DNA of 64,000 nucleotides from Chaetorhynchus papuensis. Its lineage: Eukaryota > Chordata > Aves > Passeriformes > Rhipiduridae. Of this stretch, positions 36,401-51,400 are shown one piece after another. The position numbers and the translations under genes are program-made. Below the pieces are notes generated by a model that saw only the letters and a list, made by a program, of their open reading frames with translations, was not told the origin of the DNA and did no database searches. Numbering within the stretch: the first letter of the stretch is position 1; every line of letters starts with the position of its first letter. The DNA lies in assembly GCA_013396525.1 (NCBI GenBank), contig VWYX01000212.1, forward strand, positions 620,001 to 684,000. The letters run 5' to 3'.

Positions 36401-39400
36401 AGGTGACTCACTAAAGTCTGATTCATTCCCCAGCAGTGTGCAATATAGACTTGACTTCACCAACACAGAAAGGTGAAAAAAAAGAGAGGGCGGTGGTGAT
36501 GGAATTTAAAATTTCTGCAAAAAAAAATCTAATCATAGAATCATACTTATTCAGCTTCTCATACAGGCATATATTTTCATCCAGTCTCCTGCCTATAAGA
36601 ATTAAAGCCTTCCTGAGTTAACTACATTCTCCACATCATTACCCACAATCCAGTTCAGAAGCAATGATTATGCCTACAGTGATGCTTTTCTCTCTGACAT
36701 ATCACCATTTATACCAGCATTTGGGGCTTGTTGTTACACACTCTTCCCGCTGCAGGCGATCCCACGCCTCTCTTCTTTGTAAATGGTACTCAGTACTGAA
36801 CAAATATTATAAAATGAGAGTTACCTCTGTTCATGCATGGAAGAAGGCACTGTTTGGGAAAGCTGGTTTGTGTATTTCTTTTCATAAATTAAGCAGCAAA
36901 TTCAGATCTCAAATCAAATAAGAGAGTTGTCTTTTTGGGTATGCTTAAGTAGTAGAAAAGGCTTTTCCAGTTGTGACTACTTAACATTTCTTCTACTGTA
37001 CAGCAGGATTTGAAATATTCCACTAATCATAATTGCTAATATAAACTTTCATGAATACAAGCATAATTCTTTCAGGAGGATTATCTCCAGGGCCCTAACA
37101 GTATTCCCACAGCCTATAGCCAAAAATGCCTCACCAATTTTACTCAGACTTTTTTTGAAATCCTTGGCTAAATGCTGTTATATAAGTAAAATAATTATTG
37201 ATGCACACAAAGTAATATGCAGATCTCAAAATCGACCTTGACACAGAACAGTCCTTTTAATTCAATTTATTCTGTTTTTGGACAGAAATTGTACATTTTT
37301 TAATGGAAACCACAAAGTTTTTCACTAGGTATCACTAGATGATACTGTCAAAAAAAGCCTTTTTCCCCTCCCAGTTCTGGACAGATCTTGAAACGCTAGA
37401 GAGTTCTCAGTAGTTAAAGTGAAGCCTGGAAGTGCTTTCCAAAATAAATTCAGTTTTGACACTATAAAATCTTCTGTAAGGCCCTTTTCGTCTTCAAATT
37501 TGTTATGCATGATTTGTGGCCAGGCAACGTCTATTTGACCCTTAGGAAAGCTATTCAGAAAAGCCATTTCAGTTATCTGGGGTGAACATGTGTTAATCAA
37601 TCAGTGATCTCTCCTATTACTGTCTACTTCACAAACGGCTTACTTCTAATGACTTGAAAAAAGCCTGTAAGACAGTTCAAGAAAGAAAAAAAACCAAAAC
37701 AAAACAGAGTTTACTCCATTCTAAGTCAATTTCTTATCTGTGCAGGAGAAAAACAAAAGAAGAAAATAAGTACAACAGTATTTTGTGGAGAGATATGAAC
37801 TAGATGGAATACATACGGCTAAATCACCTGTTGTTTTTGAAATTGCCAGTCTGTTTATTCCTTATCAGATATTATCCTCACTGTCCTATTTATCATTAAT
37901 ATACGGTAATCTTTAGAAAAATAGTTTGTTTTCTTTTTCTTGACATGTGAGGCAGACTTCCAGGAAAGAGCCACAGTATAGCTTTGAAAAAGCAATCGTT
38001 TTAAGGACTGATAAAACAGCAAATTAATAAAACAAACCCCTTCTGTTCATTGTGTTTCCTCAGCATCTTCCAAAAAATCCTTCTCTCATCAATATTTTTC
38101 ACATTTGTGACGCTGATGAATTCATGTGTGATAGTTACAAATTCCAGTCACAACTGATACAAGCAATGTCTGTGTAGAAACAACAGATAATTTGGTTTTA
38201 TGCACATAATAAAAAGCACTAGAGATTGCCAGCACTGCATTAGCCAGGCAGCTTTGCCCTCCTGTGGTGCCTTACTAAGACGTTTCCAAGTGGATCTGCA
38301 GAAATCCCTCTGGCACAACTGTCAGTCACAGGGTCAGTCAGCGTGTAGTGGAAGCTCAACTCAGAAAGCAGAGGACACTTCAAAGTTACTAAGAGCTTTC
38401 TTCACACTTTCAGAAAAGCACTTCATAAAACAGTTTATTCTATCTGTTATGTAAGATTAGGATGGGGGGCTTTGTTTCAAACAAAGGGGTTTTGTTGATG
38501 ATGTAGTTCTTTACTTAATGCATTTTGCATAAAGAGTGAAGTTTGTCAACTCAGACTGAAAAACTGAAAATTCAGAGTATTAACTCCACATTCTTGTAGT
38601 ATACAAGACAAATGTTTGATATACCCAGGATAAGGTTATTTTTTAATAAAAGGGGAAAAGATTTTACAGTTCATAAAAAAAGTTTATACATAAAAATATA
38701 TATATATATACACACTTATATAAATTGTTTCAAAGAAATAATATAGAAGCTGTCAAATTTCTCCCAGCAGAACCCATAAGAATGACAGGCAGATGTTCTC
38801 TGGGACAGAGAGACTGTACTGAATAATTGCAAAGTCTTTTAAAGGAGGATTTTCTCACATGTCAGATTGCAACAATCCTTATTGTCACTGCTGGAACTTT
38901 GCTTGTTTTTATTAATAGGCTATCCAAGTAAGCAATTGTTATGTGAATAGATTCAAAATCAGGATCAACTTTTGTTGCTTGTAACTCAGTCTGGTAGGAG
39001 AAGAGTTTCTTTAAAGCTTTTATTTATTTTGGAGATGGCAGATGCTAATGCCAGAATGAGTCCCTGGTCTTCCTTCTATCACTGCAATAATCTATGTATT
39101 TGTACATAGTCATGTGTCATCATGGTATGTGGTTCTTATAAAAGTGAGCCACAAAGGAAGGTCAGATAGAGTACAACTTTAAAATGCAAGATTTTAAAAG
39201 CTTAAACATTGAACTATCTCTTGTAACTCCATTGACTGCAGTAGAATTGCACCAAGGCTGAGTCTGACCCTGTATGATTTAGTTGTAATATATTTTATGC
39301 TTATTAAATTCATCAATTTCTTTGTCTGCAAGTCTGAAAGCAACCTGATTTGCAGGTGTGCTTTTCAGACTTTTATTGTCCTAACCTCCTGGAATCACCG

Positions 39401-42400
39401 TCTATGAGTAGGCAGAGCTTTAACTATCCATAAATTAGGAAGACACATTTTTGCCATTCCTAATAAAAACTGCATCATCTAAGGTTCAAAAAGTTTCTTT
39501 ACCTTATCCAGCCAACTTGGATTTGATTATGCTTTGCAGAGTAAGAGAAAGGATTAATAAGGCCTACAAAAAGATGCATAAGTAGTGTTTCCCATTTCCC
39601 CCAACTCAGACCCTACCAGTCTTGCACTCCCTCATAATGCTACGGACTTTAAAAACAGTAGCATTTTTTTTGCTTAGCCTACATAAATGGGAACAGGAGT
39701 TTGATCCCTACCTACAATGCTTAGTGATTGCAAAGTTAGAGTCTTAGAGAAAAAAAAAAGTAAACAGAAAACCAAAGCCCATACAGGTTCAGGTTCAATT
39801 ATTTAAATGTTGGGGTAAAAGGGAGGAGATTTATTAGGCCTGGACTTACAGACAGCTTTATGGTTTCAGGGCAAGGCATTGACACCCTCATTACGTGTCA
39901 GACTTCAGCTATAGTGAGATCTCTGGATATTGCCTGGGCATAGCTGCAAATTAGTGCAGGAGCAGCACTGCATGCAGTGGACGAGTGGAATGAGATGGAT
40001 GCACTGGCAGCACAGGAAACAGTTCTGGAGCACAAAACCCCTTCATGCCTCCCCCATCCACTCATTGCCTGAATCTGTGGGGGGAAGAAAACAAAAAAAA
40101 CATTGCCCTACTCACTGAAAAAAATTTGTTAGCTCAATATTCACATATTGAAAAGAAGTCTCGGATAGAGGGAAATCACTAAATGCAAATTTCTGATGGC
40201 TCAGTTTTCACTGAAGTAGAATTAACTCTGGCACAAAGTGGTGAACTATGAAGGCTGAAGAAGGAACGCAGACGAATCTTCTAGCTCTGCTGTCAAGAAC
40301 GTCATCATTGGGGTCAGGCAGTGCCACACAGGGGTATGGTCACCTTCCCTTACAGATGTTGAATGAGACAAAAGGAATATTAGCGACCCTCAGGAAAGGA
40401 CCTGATACACCTGTGGGGTGTATCCCTTTGTATTTGTCTTCTCTTTTTCTTTCATCTTGGATTATCAATCACTTTCATTTGGAAAGCCCGAGTCCAACAG
40501 CTTCCTTTGTTGGAGGAATCCTCTGGATTTTTTTTATCAGGTAGGCAGAGGGGATCAAATTTTCAGTCCATATTATTCAGCATGGCATTATGTGCTACCA
40601 CTGCATCTTATTTCTAATGTGTATAGCATGTGCAGCATATTTAACATTTATAGCACTGTCTGCCAAAATGCTATTAATCTCAGTAGAAAATTGGATTAGA
40701 AAGATTTGAATCACTCTAGAAGTTACCATTTACTAAAGACGGGTGTGCAGATGCAAAAGACTTACAGAAAGAATTGTATTTTCTGCTACATCCTCTGAAA
40801 ATGAAATTATGTCTCTATTCAATTTCATTACAGTTGTTTATTAGATTGGAACAAAGTCATAAAAGCCTATATATTAGCTATCATACCGTATAGATATATG
40901 CATCCACCCATACATATATGCATATGTGCATGTATGACATGCAGAGACACAGTTCTGCAAATTTACCTACACCCTCTTGCATGTATACACAGCATATGGG
41001 ATAAAGGCCATTTTTAGTATTCATTCTCTGCAGTACTAACCAAAGCAGCTCAGCATGGAAGCTGTGGGCCAGATACCAGTTTTGAGCGACCCCCCTTCCA
41101 AAAGATTTGAATACAGACTGGTCTAGGATATGTCATTGTTGATACCTATTTCTGGCATTACAAATCCACTCCTTCTTTTAAGCAGAGATACAGTGACTGT
41201 CTTACTGCTCCAAGTGCCTTTGGAAGAACATAGTACAGTGCTCAGCTGTTAAGGAAATGGTGAAGGACAAATCACCCTCTTTCAAGGTCATAAAAGAAAA
41301 GGTGGTGAATCAGATGGTGTTAGTTGGAAGACTGCATAATGTAACTAAGCAACGCCGTACTAAGTTATTAAGTTCAATGCATGATGACAGGAAGAGATTC
41401 TTTGTAAGTAATCAGTTTACATTTTTTGATGTTTACAATTTCTTAATATATTTCAGTCCCTTCTAAAATTAAGTGAAACATAAAAAAAATTCTATTTTTT
41501 TCCCTCAGCTGTAACTGTTTTGTGCATCAAAGAGCTTTAAAGAAAAACAAAATGGATAGCATTCCATGAAAAGTACAACCTAGTGAATGTCCCCTAGAAT
41601 GTAGCAGTATTCTCAAAAGACACAGCTAGGTGCAGAAAAAGATGAAAATGTGGGTTTAGATTGACATGAAAAACTCTTTAGAACTTTACCTCAATACCCC
41701 TTTGAAACTTTCAGTTTAAAACCCTTTGTCCTACAGACCCTAGTAAAGTCCTTGCTGACTTTTTTATAAGCCCCCTTTTATATATTGAAAGGCCACAGTA
41801 AGATCTCCCTGGAGCCTTCTTTTCCAGGCAACCCTCTCAGTCTTTCTTCACGGGAGAGATGTTCCAGCTCTCTGATCATTTTTGTTACTGTCTTCTGGAC
41901 CCACTCTAAGAGATCCAGGTCTCTCTTGTGCTGAGAACCCCAAGCTAGATGCAGTTTACTCACAGCATCTGCAACTTTCATTAATGACAGACAATTATTA
42001 TTATATCATATATAATAATATTATCATATTGCTTTTTTTTCAGTAAAACAAAAGAGATCTACCAACGTGGCTTCTCTGTGTAGCATCCAAATCTGTTTTA
42101 ATATCAATATTGAATGTGGGCCAAAATGTGAGAGATTATTGAAGCCATCTTCTGAGATAAACTTCATAGTCAAATCCTAAGTGTAATGAAGTGACATAGA
42201 CATTACCACCAGCTCTATTACTGTGCAGTGTGCCAATAGTGACAATACGCTTATGAAAACTGTCCAGCCCATTAGAAAATTCCACTGAACCCTATCAATT
42301 ACTACATACATATTTTACATTTTTTTCCCCCCTGGTTTTGAAGTGTGGGTTTAAAAATTGAAACAACTGCTTTAATAACCTTTTAATGGAATAAATCCTG

Positions 42401-45400
42401 CAAATAGCAACTTTATAACTTACATTAGTTCTTGTACGTCTGCTAGTCCCAGCATAAAAAGTCTTGAGAATGAGCTAACCGCAATTCTCCATAGAGTTCG
42501 ATTTAGCAGAGAAATGGAGACATACTTATTGCAATAAGAGTTAGCATAGACTTAAAAAGAAGAGCTTTTACAGTGGCAGAAAACACAAAAGGAAAACAAA
42601 TGTGGTTATAGTATGGAAGTGCCACAGAAAATTACTTGATAGACTCTGATTGAGGAAAGCTGGCCATCTCCAGATGAGCATTTGTAAGCTTTTAATTTAG
42701 TAATGTGTTTGTGAAGTCATTACAAATTATCTACCATCATGGGAACCATGTTATGCATTAACAAATGTAGAATTATTCAGGATATCTATAAAAAGGATGA
42801 CATTTGTTTAAAATGCTTTCCCTCAATTTTACTGGCAATTATATATGCTGACCTAAAAAGACCTACTGCTTCTTGGCCTAACTTTTCTCTACATTCTGAT
42901 TCTTACAATAAATTCTTTCCCTACTTCACATGGAGTGTGATTTTACAAAATGAGAACATTAAAATGTTTTTAGTTCTGGAGAGTGAAAACCTGTTTAACA
43001 GTCATATACATTAATTTACTTGGAAATGTAAAAGGGTTTGAGCAAGAATATTTTCTATAATCATCATGATTGACACACGTTTCCTAGGTTTTATTAAGTA
43101 TCCTTTCATATTCTGTCTTTTTATCAAGATTTATTCCAGAAGAAGCAAGCCTAAAACAAATACACTATAAAATGCTGAAAAATTAAGCTCTAAATTTCAG
43201 GAAATAGTTCTTTTTCCAGATTCCAGAAATACTTTTCTCTATGCTAACTGCACAACAGGTCAAAACAACAAGAGTCAGTACATATGCCCACACTTAAGAA
43301 CCTGAGGCTGATTGGAACAATCCAACACAGTCCTGTACAAAGATGCAAACTTTAGAATTGCAGCATGAAAACTCAGGACCTATTTGGTAATTTACCACAA
43401 ATTATGACAAGAATTGTGACAGAGAATTACCATACCAAGCACAGTATCCTCTTACCTAAAATATTCTGTAAAATAGGCAAGACCTACTCTCTGGGGTACT
43501 TGCCCATTTATATGTTCCTACAATACTTACAGTGTGTAGTGTTATTTTTTTCCCTAGAAAACTGTCCCCAGACACTTACTTTAGCTTCACTCCATGCACA
43601 CATCATTATTCCCTGATCCTACAGAGTCACAGACATATTGATTAAGACCACTTTCATTTAAGAAAGTTTACTTCCTTAGGTCTCTCTAGGGGACCTGTCC
43701 AGATGGCTGTTCAGAGCTGGGTTTAAACTTATGTGGTGATCTGTCTCAGTAGGATCCTGTGTCTGTACTGACTCTCTTAAGGTCTCCTTAAAACTAGCCT
43801 TTATAAATATCCACCCCCCTCAGTGTACACCAATTTTCACAAATAAGTTTTACATACTGTAAGTTTATAACTACGCTTTCCAGCACTAATTTTCCCTGTT
43901 AACCATTCCACAAAACTTCAATCATTTTATATTTTAAAAATGCATCATAATTATCGTAATATAAACTAAAAGCATTCTATAGGTGCAATATAAACAATTT
44001 TTTAGAGTGATTACTTCTAGGAAAATCTAGTTTAATGCTCAGCAAAGAACTGACTGTTCTTGACACAGTTAAAAAACACACAGGCTAATTAAAAATATTA
44101 TCTACTGATTCTTTGCCTAAGGCTCAGAAACAATGTTTCTAGTTCAGTATCTTTGAGCTTGAACTGGTAGAAAGAGACACTTCAGTAATGTTGAAATATG
44201 CAAAGTAAAAATTGTTAAATGCTAAGAAGGCAATCAGGGAAGGATACTAAATTAAAATGGAAAGAAATAAAAATGGACTCAGCCTGACAAAGCCTGGAGG
44301 TATACATAACAGTAAATGGAAAGAGCAAGGAATTGTTGTGTATCAGTCTACCTAATAGATGAGATACCAAATGTGGTGTGAAAAAATAAGAACTTTCATT
44401 CAGAATATTAAAATCCTCTTCTAGTGATGTCCTTTGGAAAGCACCTTAAATTCTTTTATCCTTGTCAGCTTGTAAGTGAAAAGTCTTTGAAGTCCAAGAT
44501 GCAGAAAGATGGATGCTGAAAGAGAAGTATCTGAACCTCTAAAGACAAATAATTAATTTTCCATGTAGATTAGATGCAGGAAGTATGTGAGAAAAAGATT
44601 TACCAAAGAAAAAGCAATTAAAAAAAATAGAAATTTCTCTAAAAATCAAACCTGTTTCATTAAAATGCAGGATGTTGTAGAACTGCCTCCTCTTTTCTAT
44701 TAAGATGACATATTACAAGTAAAATATTTCGGACATGTCTAAACTTCATCAAAGCATAATAGAACTTTGACCACGACAGCATAATGCAAATGATTATATC
44801 TCACTAAAATTTGTCAATCTTACAAGTAAGCTGAAGAATGACAAACTGAAATCTAGCTATAGTATCAAAGGTTGATTTCAAGGCATCTGAAGACCTCATT
44901 CAATGATCAATTGCTCGAAGCATTCATTGATAATATGTAATGCAGAATGACTATCAGCAGGTCCAAATCTGAGACTGCACAAAGCTACTCTCGTTTAACA
45001 GAGGGAAACCAAAAAACTTCAAAGTAACAGACAAAACTAAGTAAACTAAGCCTGAGCAGCAGATAAAATACAATAGAAATCCATCCTTTTGAGTAGAGCT
45101 GTTCATGGGCCTTATGAGAAGCTTTACCAACTCTATGTTCAGGAAGGTGCCTTACTATTGTTATGTCCCAAGAGAACCCTTGCATGGACAATCTTACCCA
45201 AAATGCATATATCAGGGTGCCTAAAGACAGTGACGATACAAAACTTCAGTAACCAGACATACAAATGAACCCCAGGGCATTCATAATAGCACCTTCCCGT
45301 GTGGATTCTCTGACATCTGTCTAGGATGAAGTCACACTCCTGCAAGGATACTAATAATGACACTCATTTTTGTTTATATTTTTGAGACTCACATTCCTTT

Positions 45401-48400
45401 CTTCAAAGTGACTGAAGTTGACCTTAGGACTCAAAAGTTATTGAGGAGACCACAAAACTCTATATGAAATATGATTACCTAAGACTGTTTCTTTAAGAAA
45501 TGAAACAGTGCTATTGAGAAAAAGGAAACAGAAATTATGCTACCATTTTCAGGGAGCGTCTGGACAATGCTCTTGGTCATATGGTTTAGTTTTAGGTAGT
45601 ACTGCAAGGAGCAAGGCTTTTGGTTTTTTACGGCCAAAAAGATATTTTTATAGCCAACTCAAGATATTTTATGATTCTATGATTTTAAACACTGCATTCT
45701 GACTGTCTCTTCCCTAGCACTCTTCCCAAAGGGTGATTTGCAAGGTAAAATTACGTGTCCAAGATAAGTGTTTAAAAATCATACTTTCTCTAGAGGTGAA
45801 TAGACATGAAAGGACATGATAAAAGTACAAATGAATTCTAGGAGGGAGTAGTAAGATCAGGATATTTTTTCCCCCTCTCTATTAACAGAATGCTAAAGTA
45901 CATTTTCAAAGGAATCGAATAGCTTTATATTGAAACCTAATGTCCACCTTCAGAACTCCCTGTCATGAGTTGTAACTATATCTGAAGCTACTGTTATTTT
46001 AAAAAAAGATGTAGCATTTCAAAGAGAGCAAAACTATGTGCCCTAGAAAAAAAAAAAAAAATCCAAAGAAACAGCATATTGAAAGAGAAATCACTAATGT
46101 AAAAAGCATAAACCAGCTTCTAAATGTCAGAAGGATAAATTTTAGCTGAAATGTACTATCAAAAAACAAAGACTCACTATTCCTACAATGTGTCAATGTG
46201 CCAAAATGCCAAGATTCATCTTGAGGCTCCCAGCAAATATAGGCTGCCTTTTACTTATTACATTTTCTACAGTGGTGACAGGGATTCTTTTAAAGCATTA
46301 CATTTTTAGGACAGGGCAATTGTTTCAACAAGGGTAGTCATAAACTGCACCTTCCAGTTGACATTGCTTCCCAAGAAACAGCAGCATACAAACAGCAGCA
46401 CACAACATGCACACTCACTTTACTAGCCACAGGGAGCATACCTATCACTGTTACACTCTTTAGAAAAGTCTCTACAGATTCCTCCTTAATAATTCTGAAT
46501 ACTCAAGCACAGCAGTTTTAAAATCAGCCCAGTCCTCTGTTTTGACCTAATAATGAATATCTTAAAAGCTGCTTTAACCAAGAGATCAGAATACTTCTGA
46601 AAAAACGTATTTCTCAACAAATTTCTCTGACTGCAGGAGACACAACTACAAGTCTCCCTTAACCACATCACAAAGCACTGAGGAAAGCTTGTATGTCTGC
46701 CGTTAATCACACCTTGAAGCGCAATCTGAACTAGAAGTACCCCTAAGTAGCAAATCTTCCTCACATAGCTGAAAGAAACCATGAGGTTTTTTTCAAATTT
46801 GGAAAAAGATTCCTTGCAGGCTAAACAGAAAAACTAAGGCTTTTTTGCTCTTCTGTTATCTCCAAACTGCTTCTTCTGTGACCAACAACCAACCTTGCAC
46901 TAAAAGCTGGCATCTGCCTGGTACCTGCCTTATGGTGTCACTGACACCTCCAGTAGGCAGCACGTGGCCATTGCTTGATGCTTTAGGTTTTAGCTTTCAT
47001 ATTTTTCAAATCCTGTACTGCCTAGTGTGTAACTCTGAAGTTTCTTGTGGCCTGTTAGCTGCTGTTCTCTCACGCTGGTTAGATATAACAAGTCTCTCCA
47101 AGCTTGCTCTTCAAGGAGACCCAGATTGTCCTAGGCCCAAAATGTGTAAACTAACATCTTAAGAAGGGGAGTAAACTTGGGGTAATTACATCATGAACTG
47201 AAGTTTTAATTGGAGAATTGATGCTGATATGCAAATGAACCAAACTTATAAAAGTGTGAAGAACCCATAACCTGGGGTCCATCTTGGGTGTAGTCTTGGG
47301 CCTGCCCAGGGTGTGCCTTTGAAGGCCCTTCAGATAAATACCTACCTTTATTCCCTTATTCCTGTCTAGTCTCTGTTTTCAGGTGGCCATCTCAGGCATC
47401 AGCTAAGGGAGCAAGCATGGTAGGGTAGCCATGTCCCTGCCATGACACATCACAGGCTTAAGTATTTCTGTGTGCACACATGTGATCTCGTGTTACATTA
47501 GAGTACTTCAATGTTATTATATGGCTATATATTTCATGGCTATGAAGACTCCATAAATGACAGAATTATAAGTTTTAAAAGAGCTTATTAGATGTATGGT
47601 TGACATATAATGGACGAAATTCAGTAATGAAATTAAAATAAAATCAAAGTAAGAAAGATACTTGAACTTCTTAAGCCATTTAAGCTCTTGCAAATGATTA
47701 TCTAAATTGAAGTCCATTTTTAGTTCTAAGGCATAATCTATGAAGTATTCTGGGCTGGGGACCTGTGCTCTTTATGAATCACTGCCAGTAGTTCCAAAAA
47801 TGAATTGGTTACACAAATTCATGCCAAAACCCTGTAGAATTCTGTTGCATCTCTACTTAGCATCTAAGTTGATCTTCTGCTTTTCTTGGAAAAAAGGAAA
47901 CACGAGGTGTTTTTTTGTTATGACTTGAATATCTAGTGCAAATCAGAACATAGCACTCAATCAAAGAACCCATTTAACTAAGAATAGGTCTTTCTCAACC
48001 CTAGCACCTTGTGGAGCAGAAGGTTTCTTTCTCCTTGGGGTCCTTGAGAGCTGTTACCAAGAGGGAGATTTAGATGCAAAATAACCACATGCTTTAGATC
48101 TCTCATGTGGAAGACTGCATCAAGGAGAAGTGAGTTTGGACGGAAAAAATGTGGATGCTGTTTAAGTTGAGGGCCTAAACAAGTATTTTCTTTAGGCTGG
48201 TGCACAGTCTGAAGACAAAATAGCTAGACAGTGGAGAAGCATAATTTATGTGGAAGTGTTACTTCTCAGCTATGAAGTTTTTAAGGACAGCTGGCAAGTA
48301 AGATAGATTTGATGAAGTTCCGCTTTGTTCCTGGAGAAAACACGTTTTCAGCATCTTGCTAAATGTAATTTGAAACAAGATGTGTGACTTTTTCTGGCAC

Positions 48401-51400
48401 AGCAATTGCTCTCATTTCCCATCAAATGGTTCTTGTCAAATTAGGCTGCTTGGAGTTACAGGCAAGGAACATTTCTCTCATTCTCTCTTCCTTGGGGAAT
48501 CTACCACAAGTGCAACAACCAAAACATAGGCATCAGTTTATGATATGGATCCTATTTTGCGTACAATAACCTCTCTGAAAAGCTACCATCATTTCTGTAT
48601 TAAGGAGTGCTCTCTGTGAAGAATGAGTTTTACTCTCTAGCTTCCTATTATCACAGAAAGTTTCATGCCACACTGCCAATATTCATATTTTCTATTTTTC
48701 AGAATTTTTTTTCCACAAAGGAGAGTAATGTAAACATTGACAAATTTTCTCTATTTTGTGCAAACAAAACCAATGAAGAAGACTGATGGACTGCATGAAG
48801 GGGGAAGAAAAGCATTCTTAAAAATGGCACTTACACTTCTTTCCTAAACAACTAAAAGAGATTGTTTTTTCTCTAGACTATTAATAAAAGATTGAAGTTT
48901 CAGAAATTCATGACATGTGGGGCTAAATCAGTCTATTATAGATTTCTAACATGTAACTCATGCATCATTTTTCAGAAGGAAATGTAAATTAAATTGAAAT
49001 AACAGTGTAGTACTTACTGTAGCTAATTCATCAAATTTTCCAAAAAGCTCATTCAGCAGCTTCACCAGCTCTTGGGCAGTACACTGTGATGCCAGACTAG
49101 TGAACCCCACAATGTCTGCAAACAAAATGCTGTAAAGAAGGAAAAAGACACAGATAAATCAGCAGAGAAAATATCTTCACATTCTCATTACTCTCTTTCA
49201 TAGCACGAATGTGACCCAAAGCACAAACTCCAGTAAGTCCTGAAATATTATTAATAAAGTGCTAGTTGGAAAAAAAAGGCAAAGATTCAGAAAAATAAGC
49301 ACTAGTCTGATGCTGTCTAATGTTGTAGAGAACTCTCAGATGCTTTCAATAGCTACATACCTATCTGGCAGATGAGGCAAAGCACCTCACTCACAGGGTC
49401 CCCAGTGCATACTCTAGGAGCATGGTGGACAATTTATTCTCTTTGCAGCTGGGATCTCCCCAGCTGAATTGGTTTCAGAGACAGTTTTGCACTACTAGAG
49501 TTCCCCAGCCAAACAGATAAACCTTGCATGAAGTGTACCGAAAACCAGGGGTTAATAACTTGTGTGCAGTAGCTCTGTGATGTGGTCTTGCAGTAGCCCC
49601 CTGTGAGGAGCTAGAATCCACAATGTCAAGCCACTATTCTCTGTACTGTGCTGCCTGGGTCAGGTAAGTGTCCAGCTTTCATCAGTATTAGCAAGGTTTT
49701 AATGTCCAACAGTTTAATCTGCTTTAACAATCCCTACTAGTCAGTGTTGATCAAGGGAGATAATTGAAATAAGCACAGGTACCATTGTGATTGAGAGAAT
49801 AAAAATTCTTGTGTAAATCACGAAACTCAAGAGAGTATGGTGCTGTGATCCTTTCAACTCTTTACATGCCTTCTGTTGTTAGAAGTGCAGAATCAGCTGC
49901 AGGAACCCACTGCATTCATCTCCAACACCCAGACTAGAAATGTCAAATAATTTATGAAAGCGCTAATAAACTGTCCCATGATATCTGGCCTAGGTATACT
50001 TGACATAGTGTAAAACTTAGTTTGCAAACTGTAAGTTGAATTAAACATTATGTACTCCCGTTCACCTCAACAAAGCTTCACTCAACAAAGCTTCACTCTT
50101 TAAATAAAAAAGCAGTGCTAGTACAGCAGGTCTAGTAAGTCTACTGTTTTCCATTCTTCATAAGCAAGTCTCAAAGCTCCTAATATGTTACAAAAAATGG
50201 CAAATACAACTCCTATGGTTACTCTTCCTGTGGCTTAAAATCTCCATTGCTCCTCTAACACCTTTTGCTCAAAGATAATAATCACAATAACCACTTGTTG
50301 ATATAGCTACACATGAAATAGTATTGCCTTTCTTCCACATTCCCACTGCAAGGCTAAAAGTTTACTCTCCAGTCTTACTACTCTACCTCTCATCTATTTA
50401 AAAAAGTGTAAAACTACTTGGGTTTTTCAGTTTTATTTGTGTAATAGTATTTTAGCTTTAATTTTTAAAAAATGTATTGATACCTAGAGTGTAGCTTAAA
50501 TACTCCCCACTGAAGACATGACCTGTTTTTGCATAGTCAACTTCTACATTTGATAGGAAAATTAGCTTATTTTTGACAGAAAGCTACCCATTTTTTTCAT
50601 TAATAATATTTTATACACAAATAGCTTGTTTTAGTTTTCAATAAAACAAAATGATCTTAAAATAGTTATGTCCCAAACATTTTAAAATACACATAATCTG
50701 AAGAGTGGGATTGTGGAACTGAAAAAGTAAACGACTTTACAAATAAATTCCTTCAGAGGAGTTTAGTTTGCTATAGAACATTTCTTGTTACAATGCGCCT
50801 GTCCCTCTGATCTTATGATAACTTCCTTCTTTCTTAATGAAATTCATCTCGATTTCTAAAAACATTACTTTTTTTAAAAAAGATTGTAAAGACAGTTCCT
50901 TCAAGTAAAGTGTTACAAGGAATTACATCTATAGTTACCGATGACGGGTCCTGCTAAACACTACACAAAGAAAACACACATATAAACTAACTAAAACATA
51001 AACTAAACTAAAATTGACATAAATTTTGTATGACTGCATTCTCCACAGACTACTGCAACAAACCACATATGGAAGACAATGTGTAAATACAGATTGGTTA
51101 GTACTGAAAAGCAGTGTTTTGATTGTTCATTTCCCTCCCTATTTACTAATGGCAGAGACAGGGAGTTAGGGCACCATTTACAAGTTTGTGAATGACACCT
51201 ACCTATGTGGTATGGTCGACAACACTCGAGGGCAGGGATGCCATCCAAAGGGACCTGGACAGGCTACAAAGGTGGGCCTGCCTGAGCCCCATGAAGTACA
51301 ACAAGGCCATGTGCAAGGTTCTGCACCTGGGTTGGGGCAATCCCAAACATGGATACAAATTGAGGCATTAACAGATAAAGACCAGCACTGAGAAGGAGGG

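Larger units (their letters stand above)
35472..49017 (-). other. ADCY1: ADCY1 intron, 13,546 bp
   Basis: This intron lies between the exons bearing the two metal-binding aspartates. It holds a CR1 fragment at 41.7-42.0 kb, an LTR-like block at 47.0-47.4 kb, an AT dinucleotide run near 38.7 kb, an (ATTT)n run at 35.65 kb and an A15 run at 46047. The rest is AT-rich with no recognised gene. Confidence 0.85.

Noticed and set aside
46845..47162. 105-codon plus-strand frame
   Set aside because: It overlaps the LTR-like block and has no known domain.
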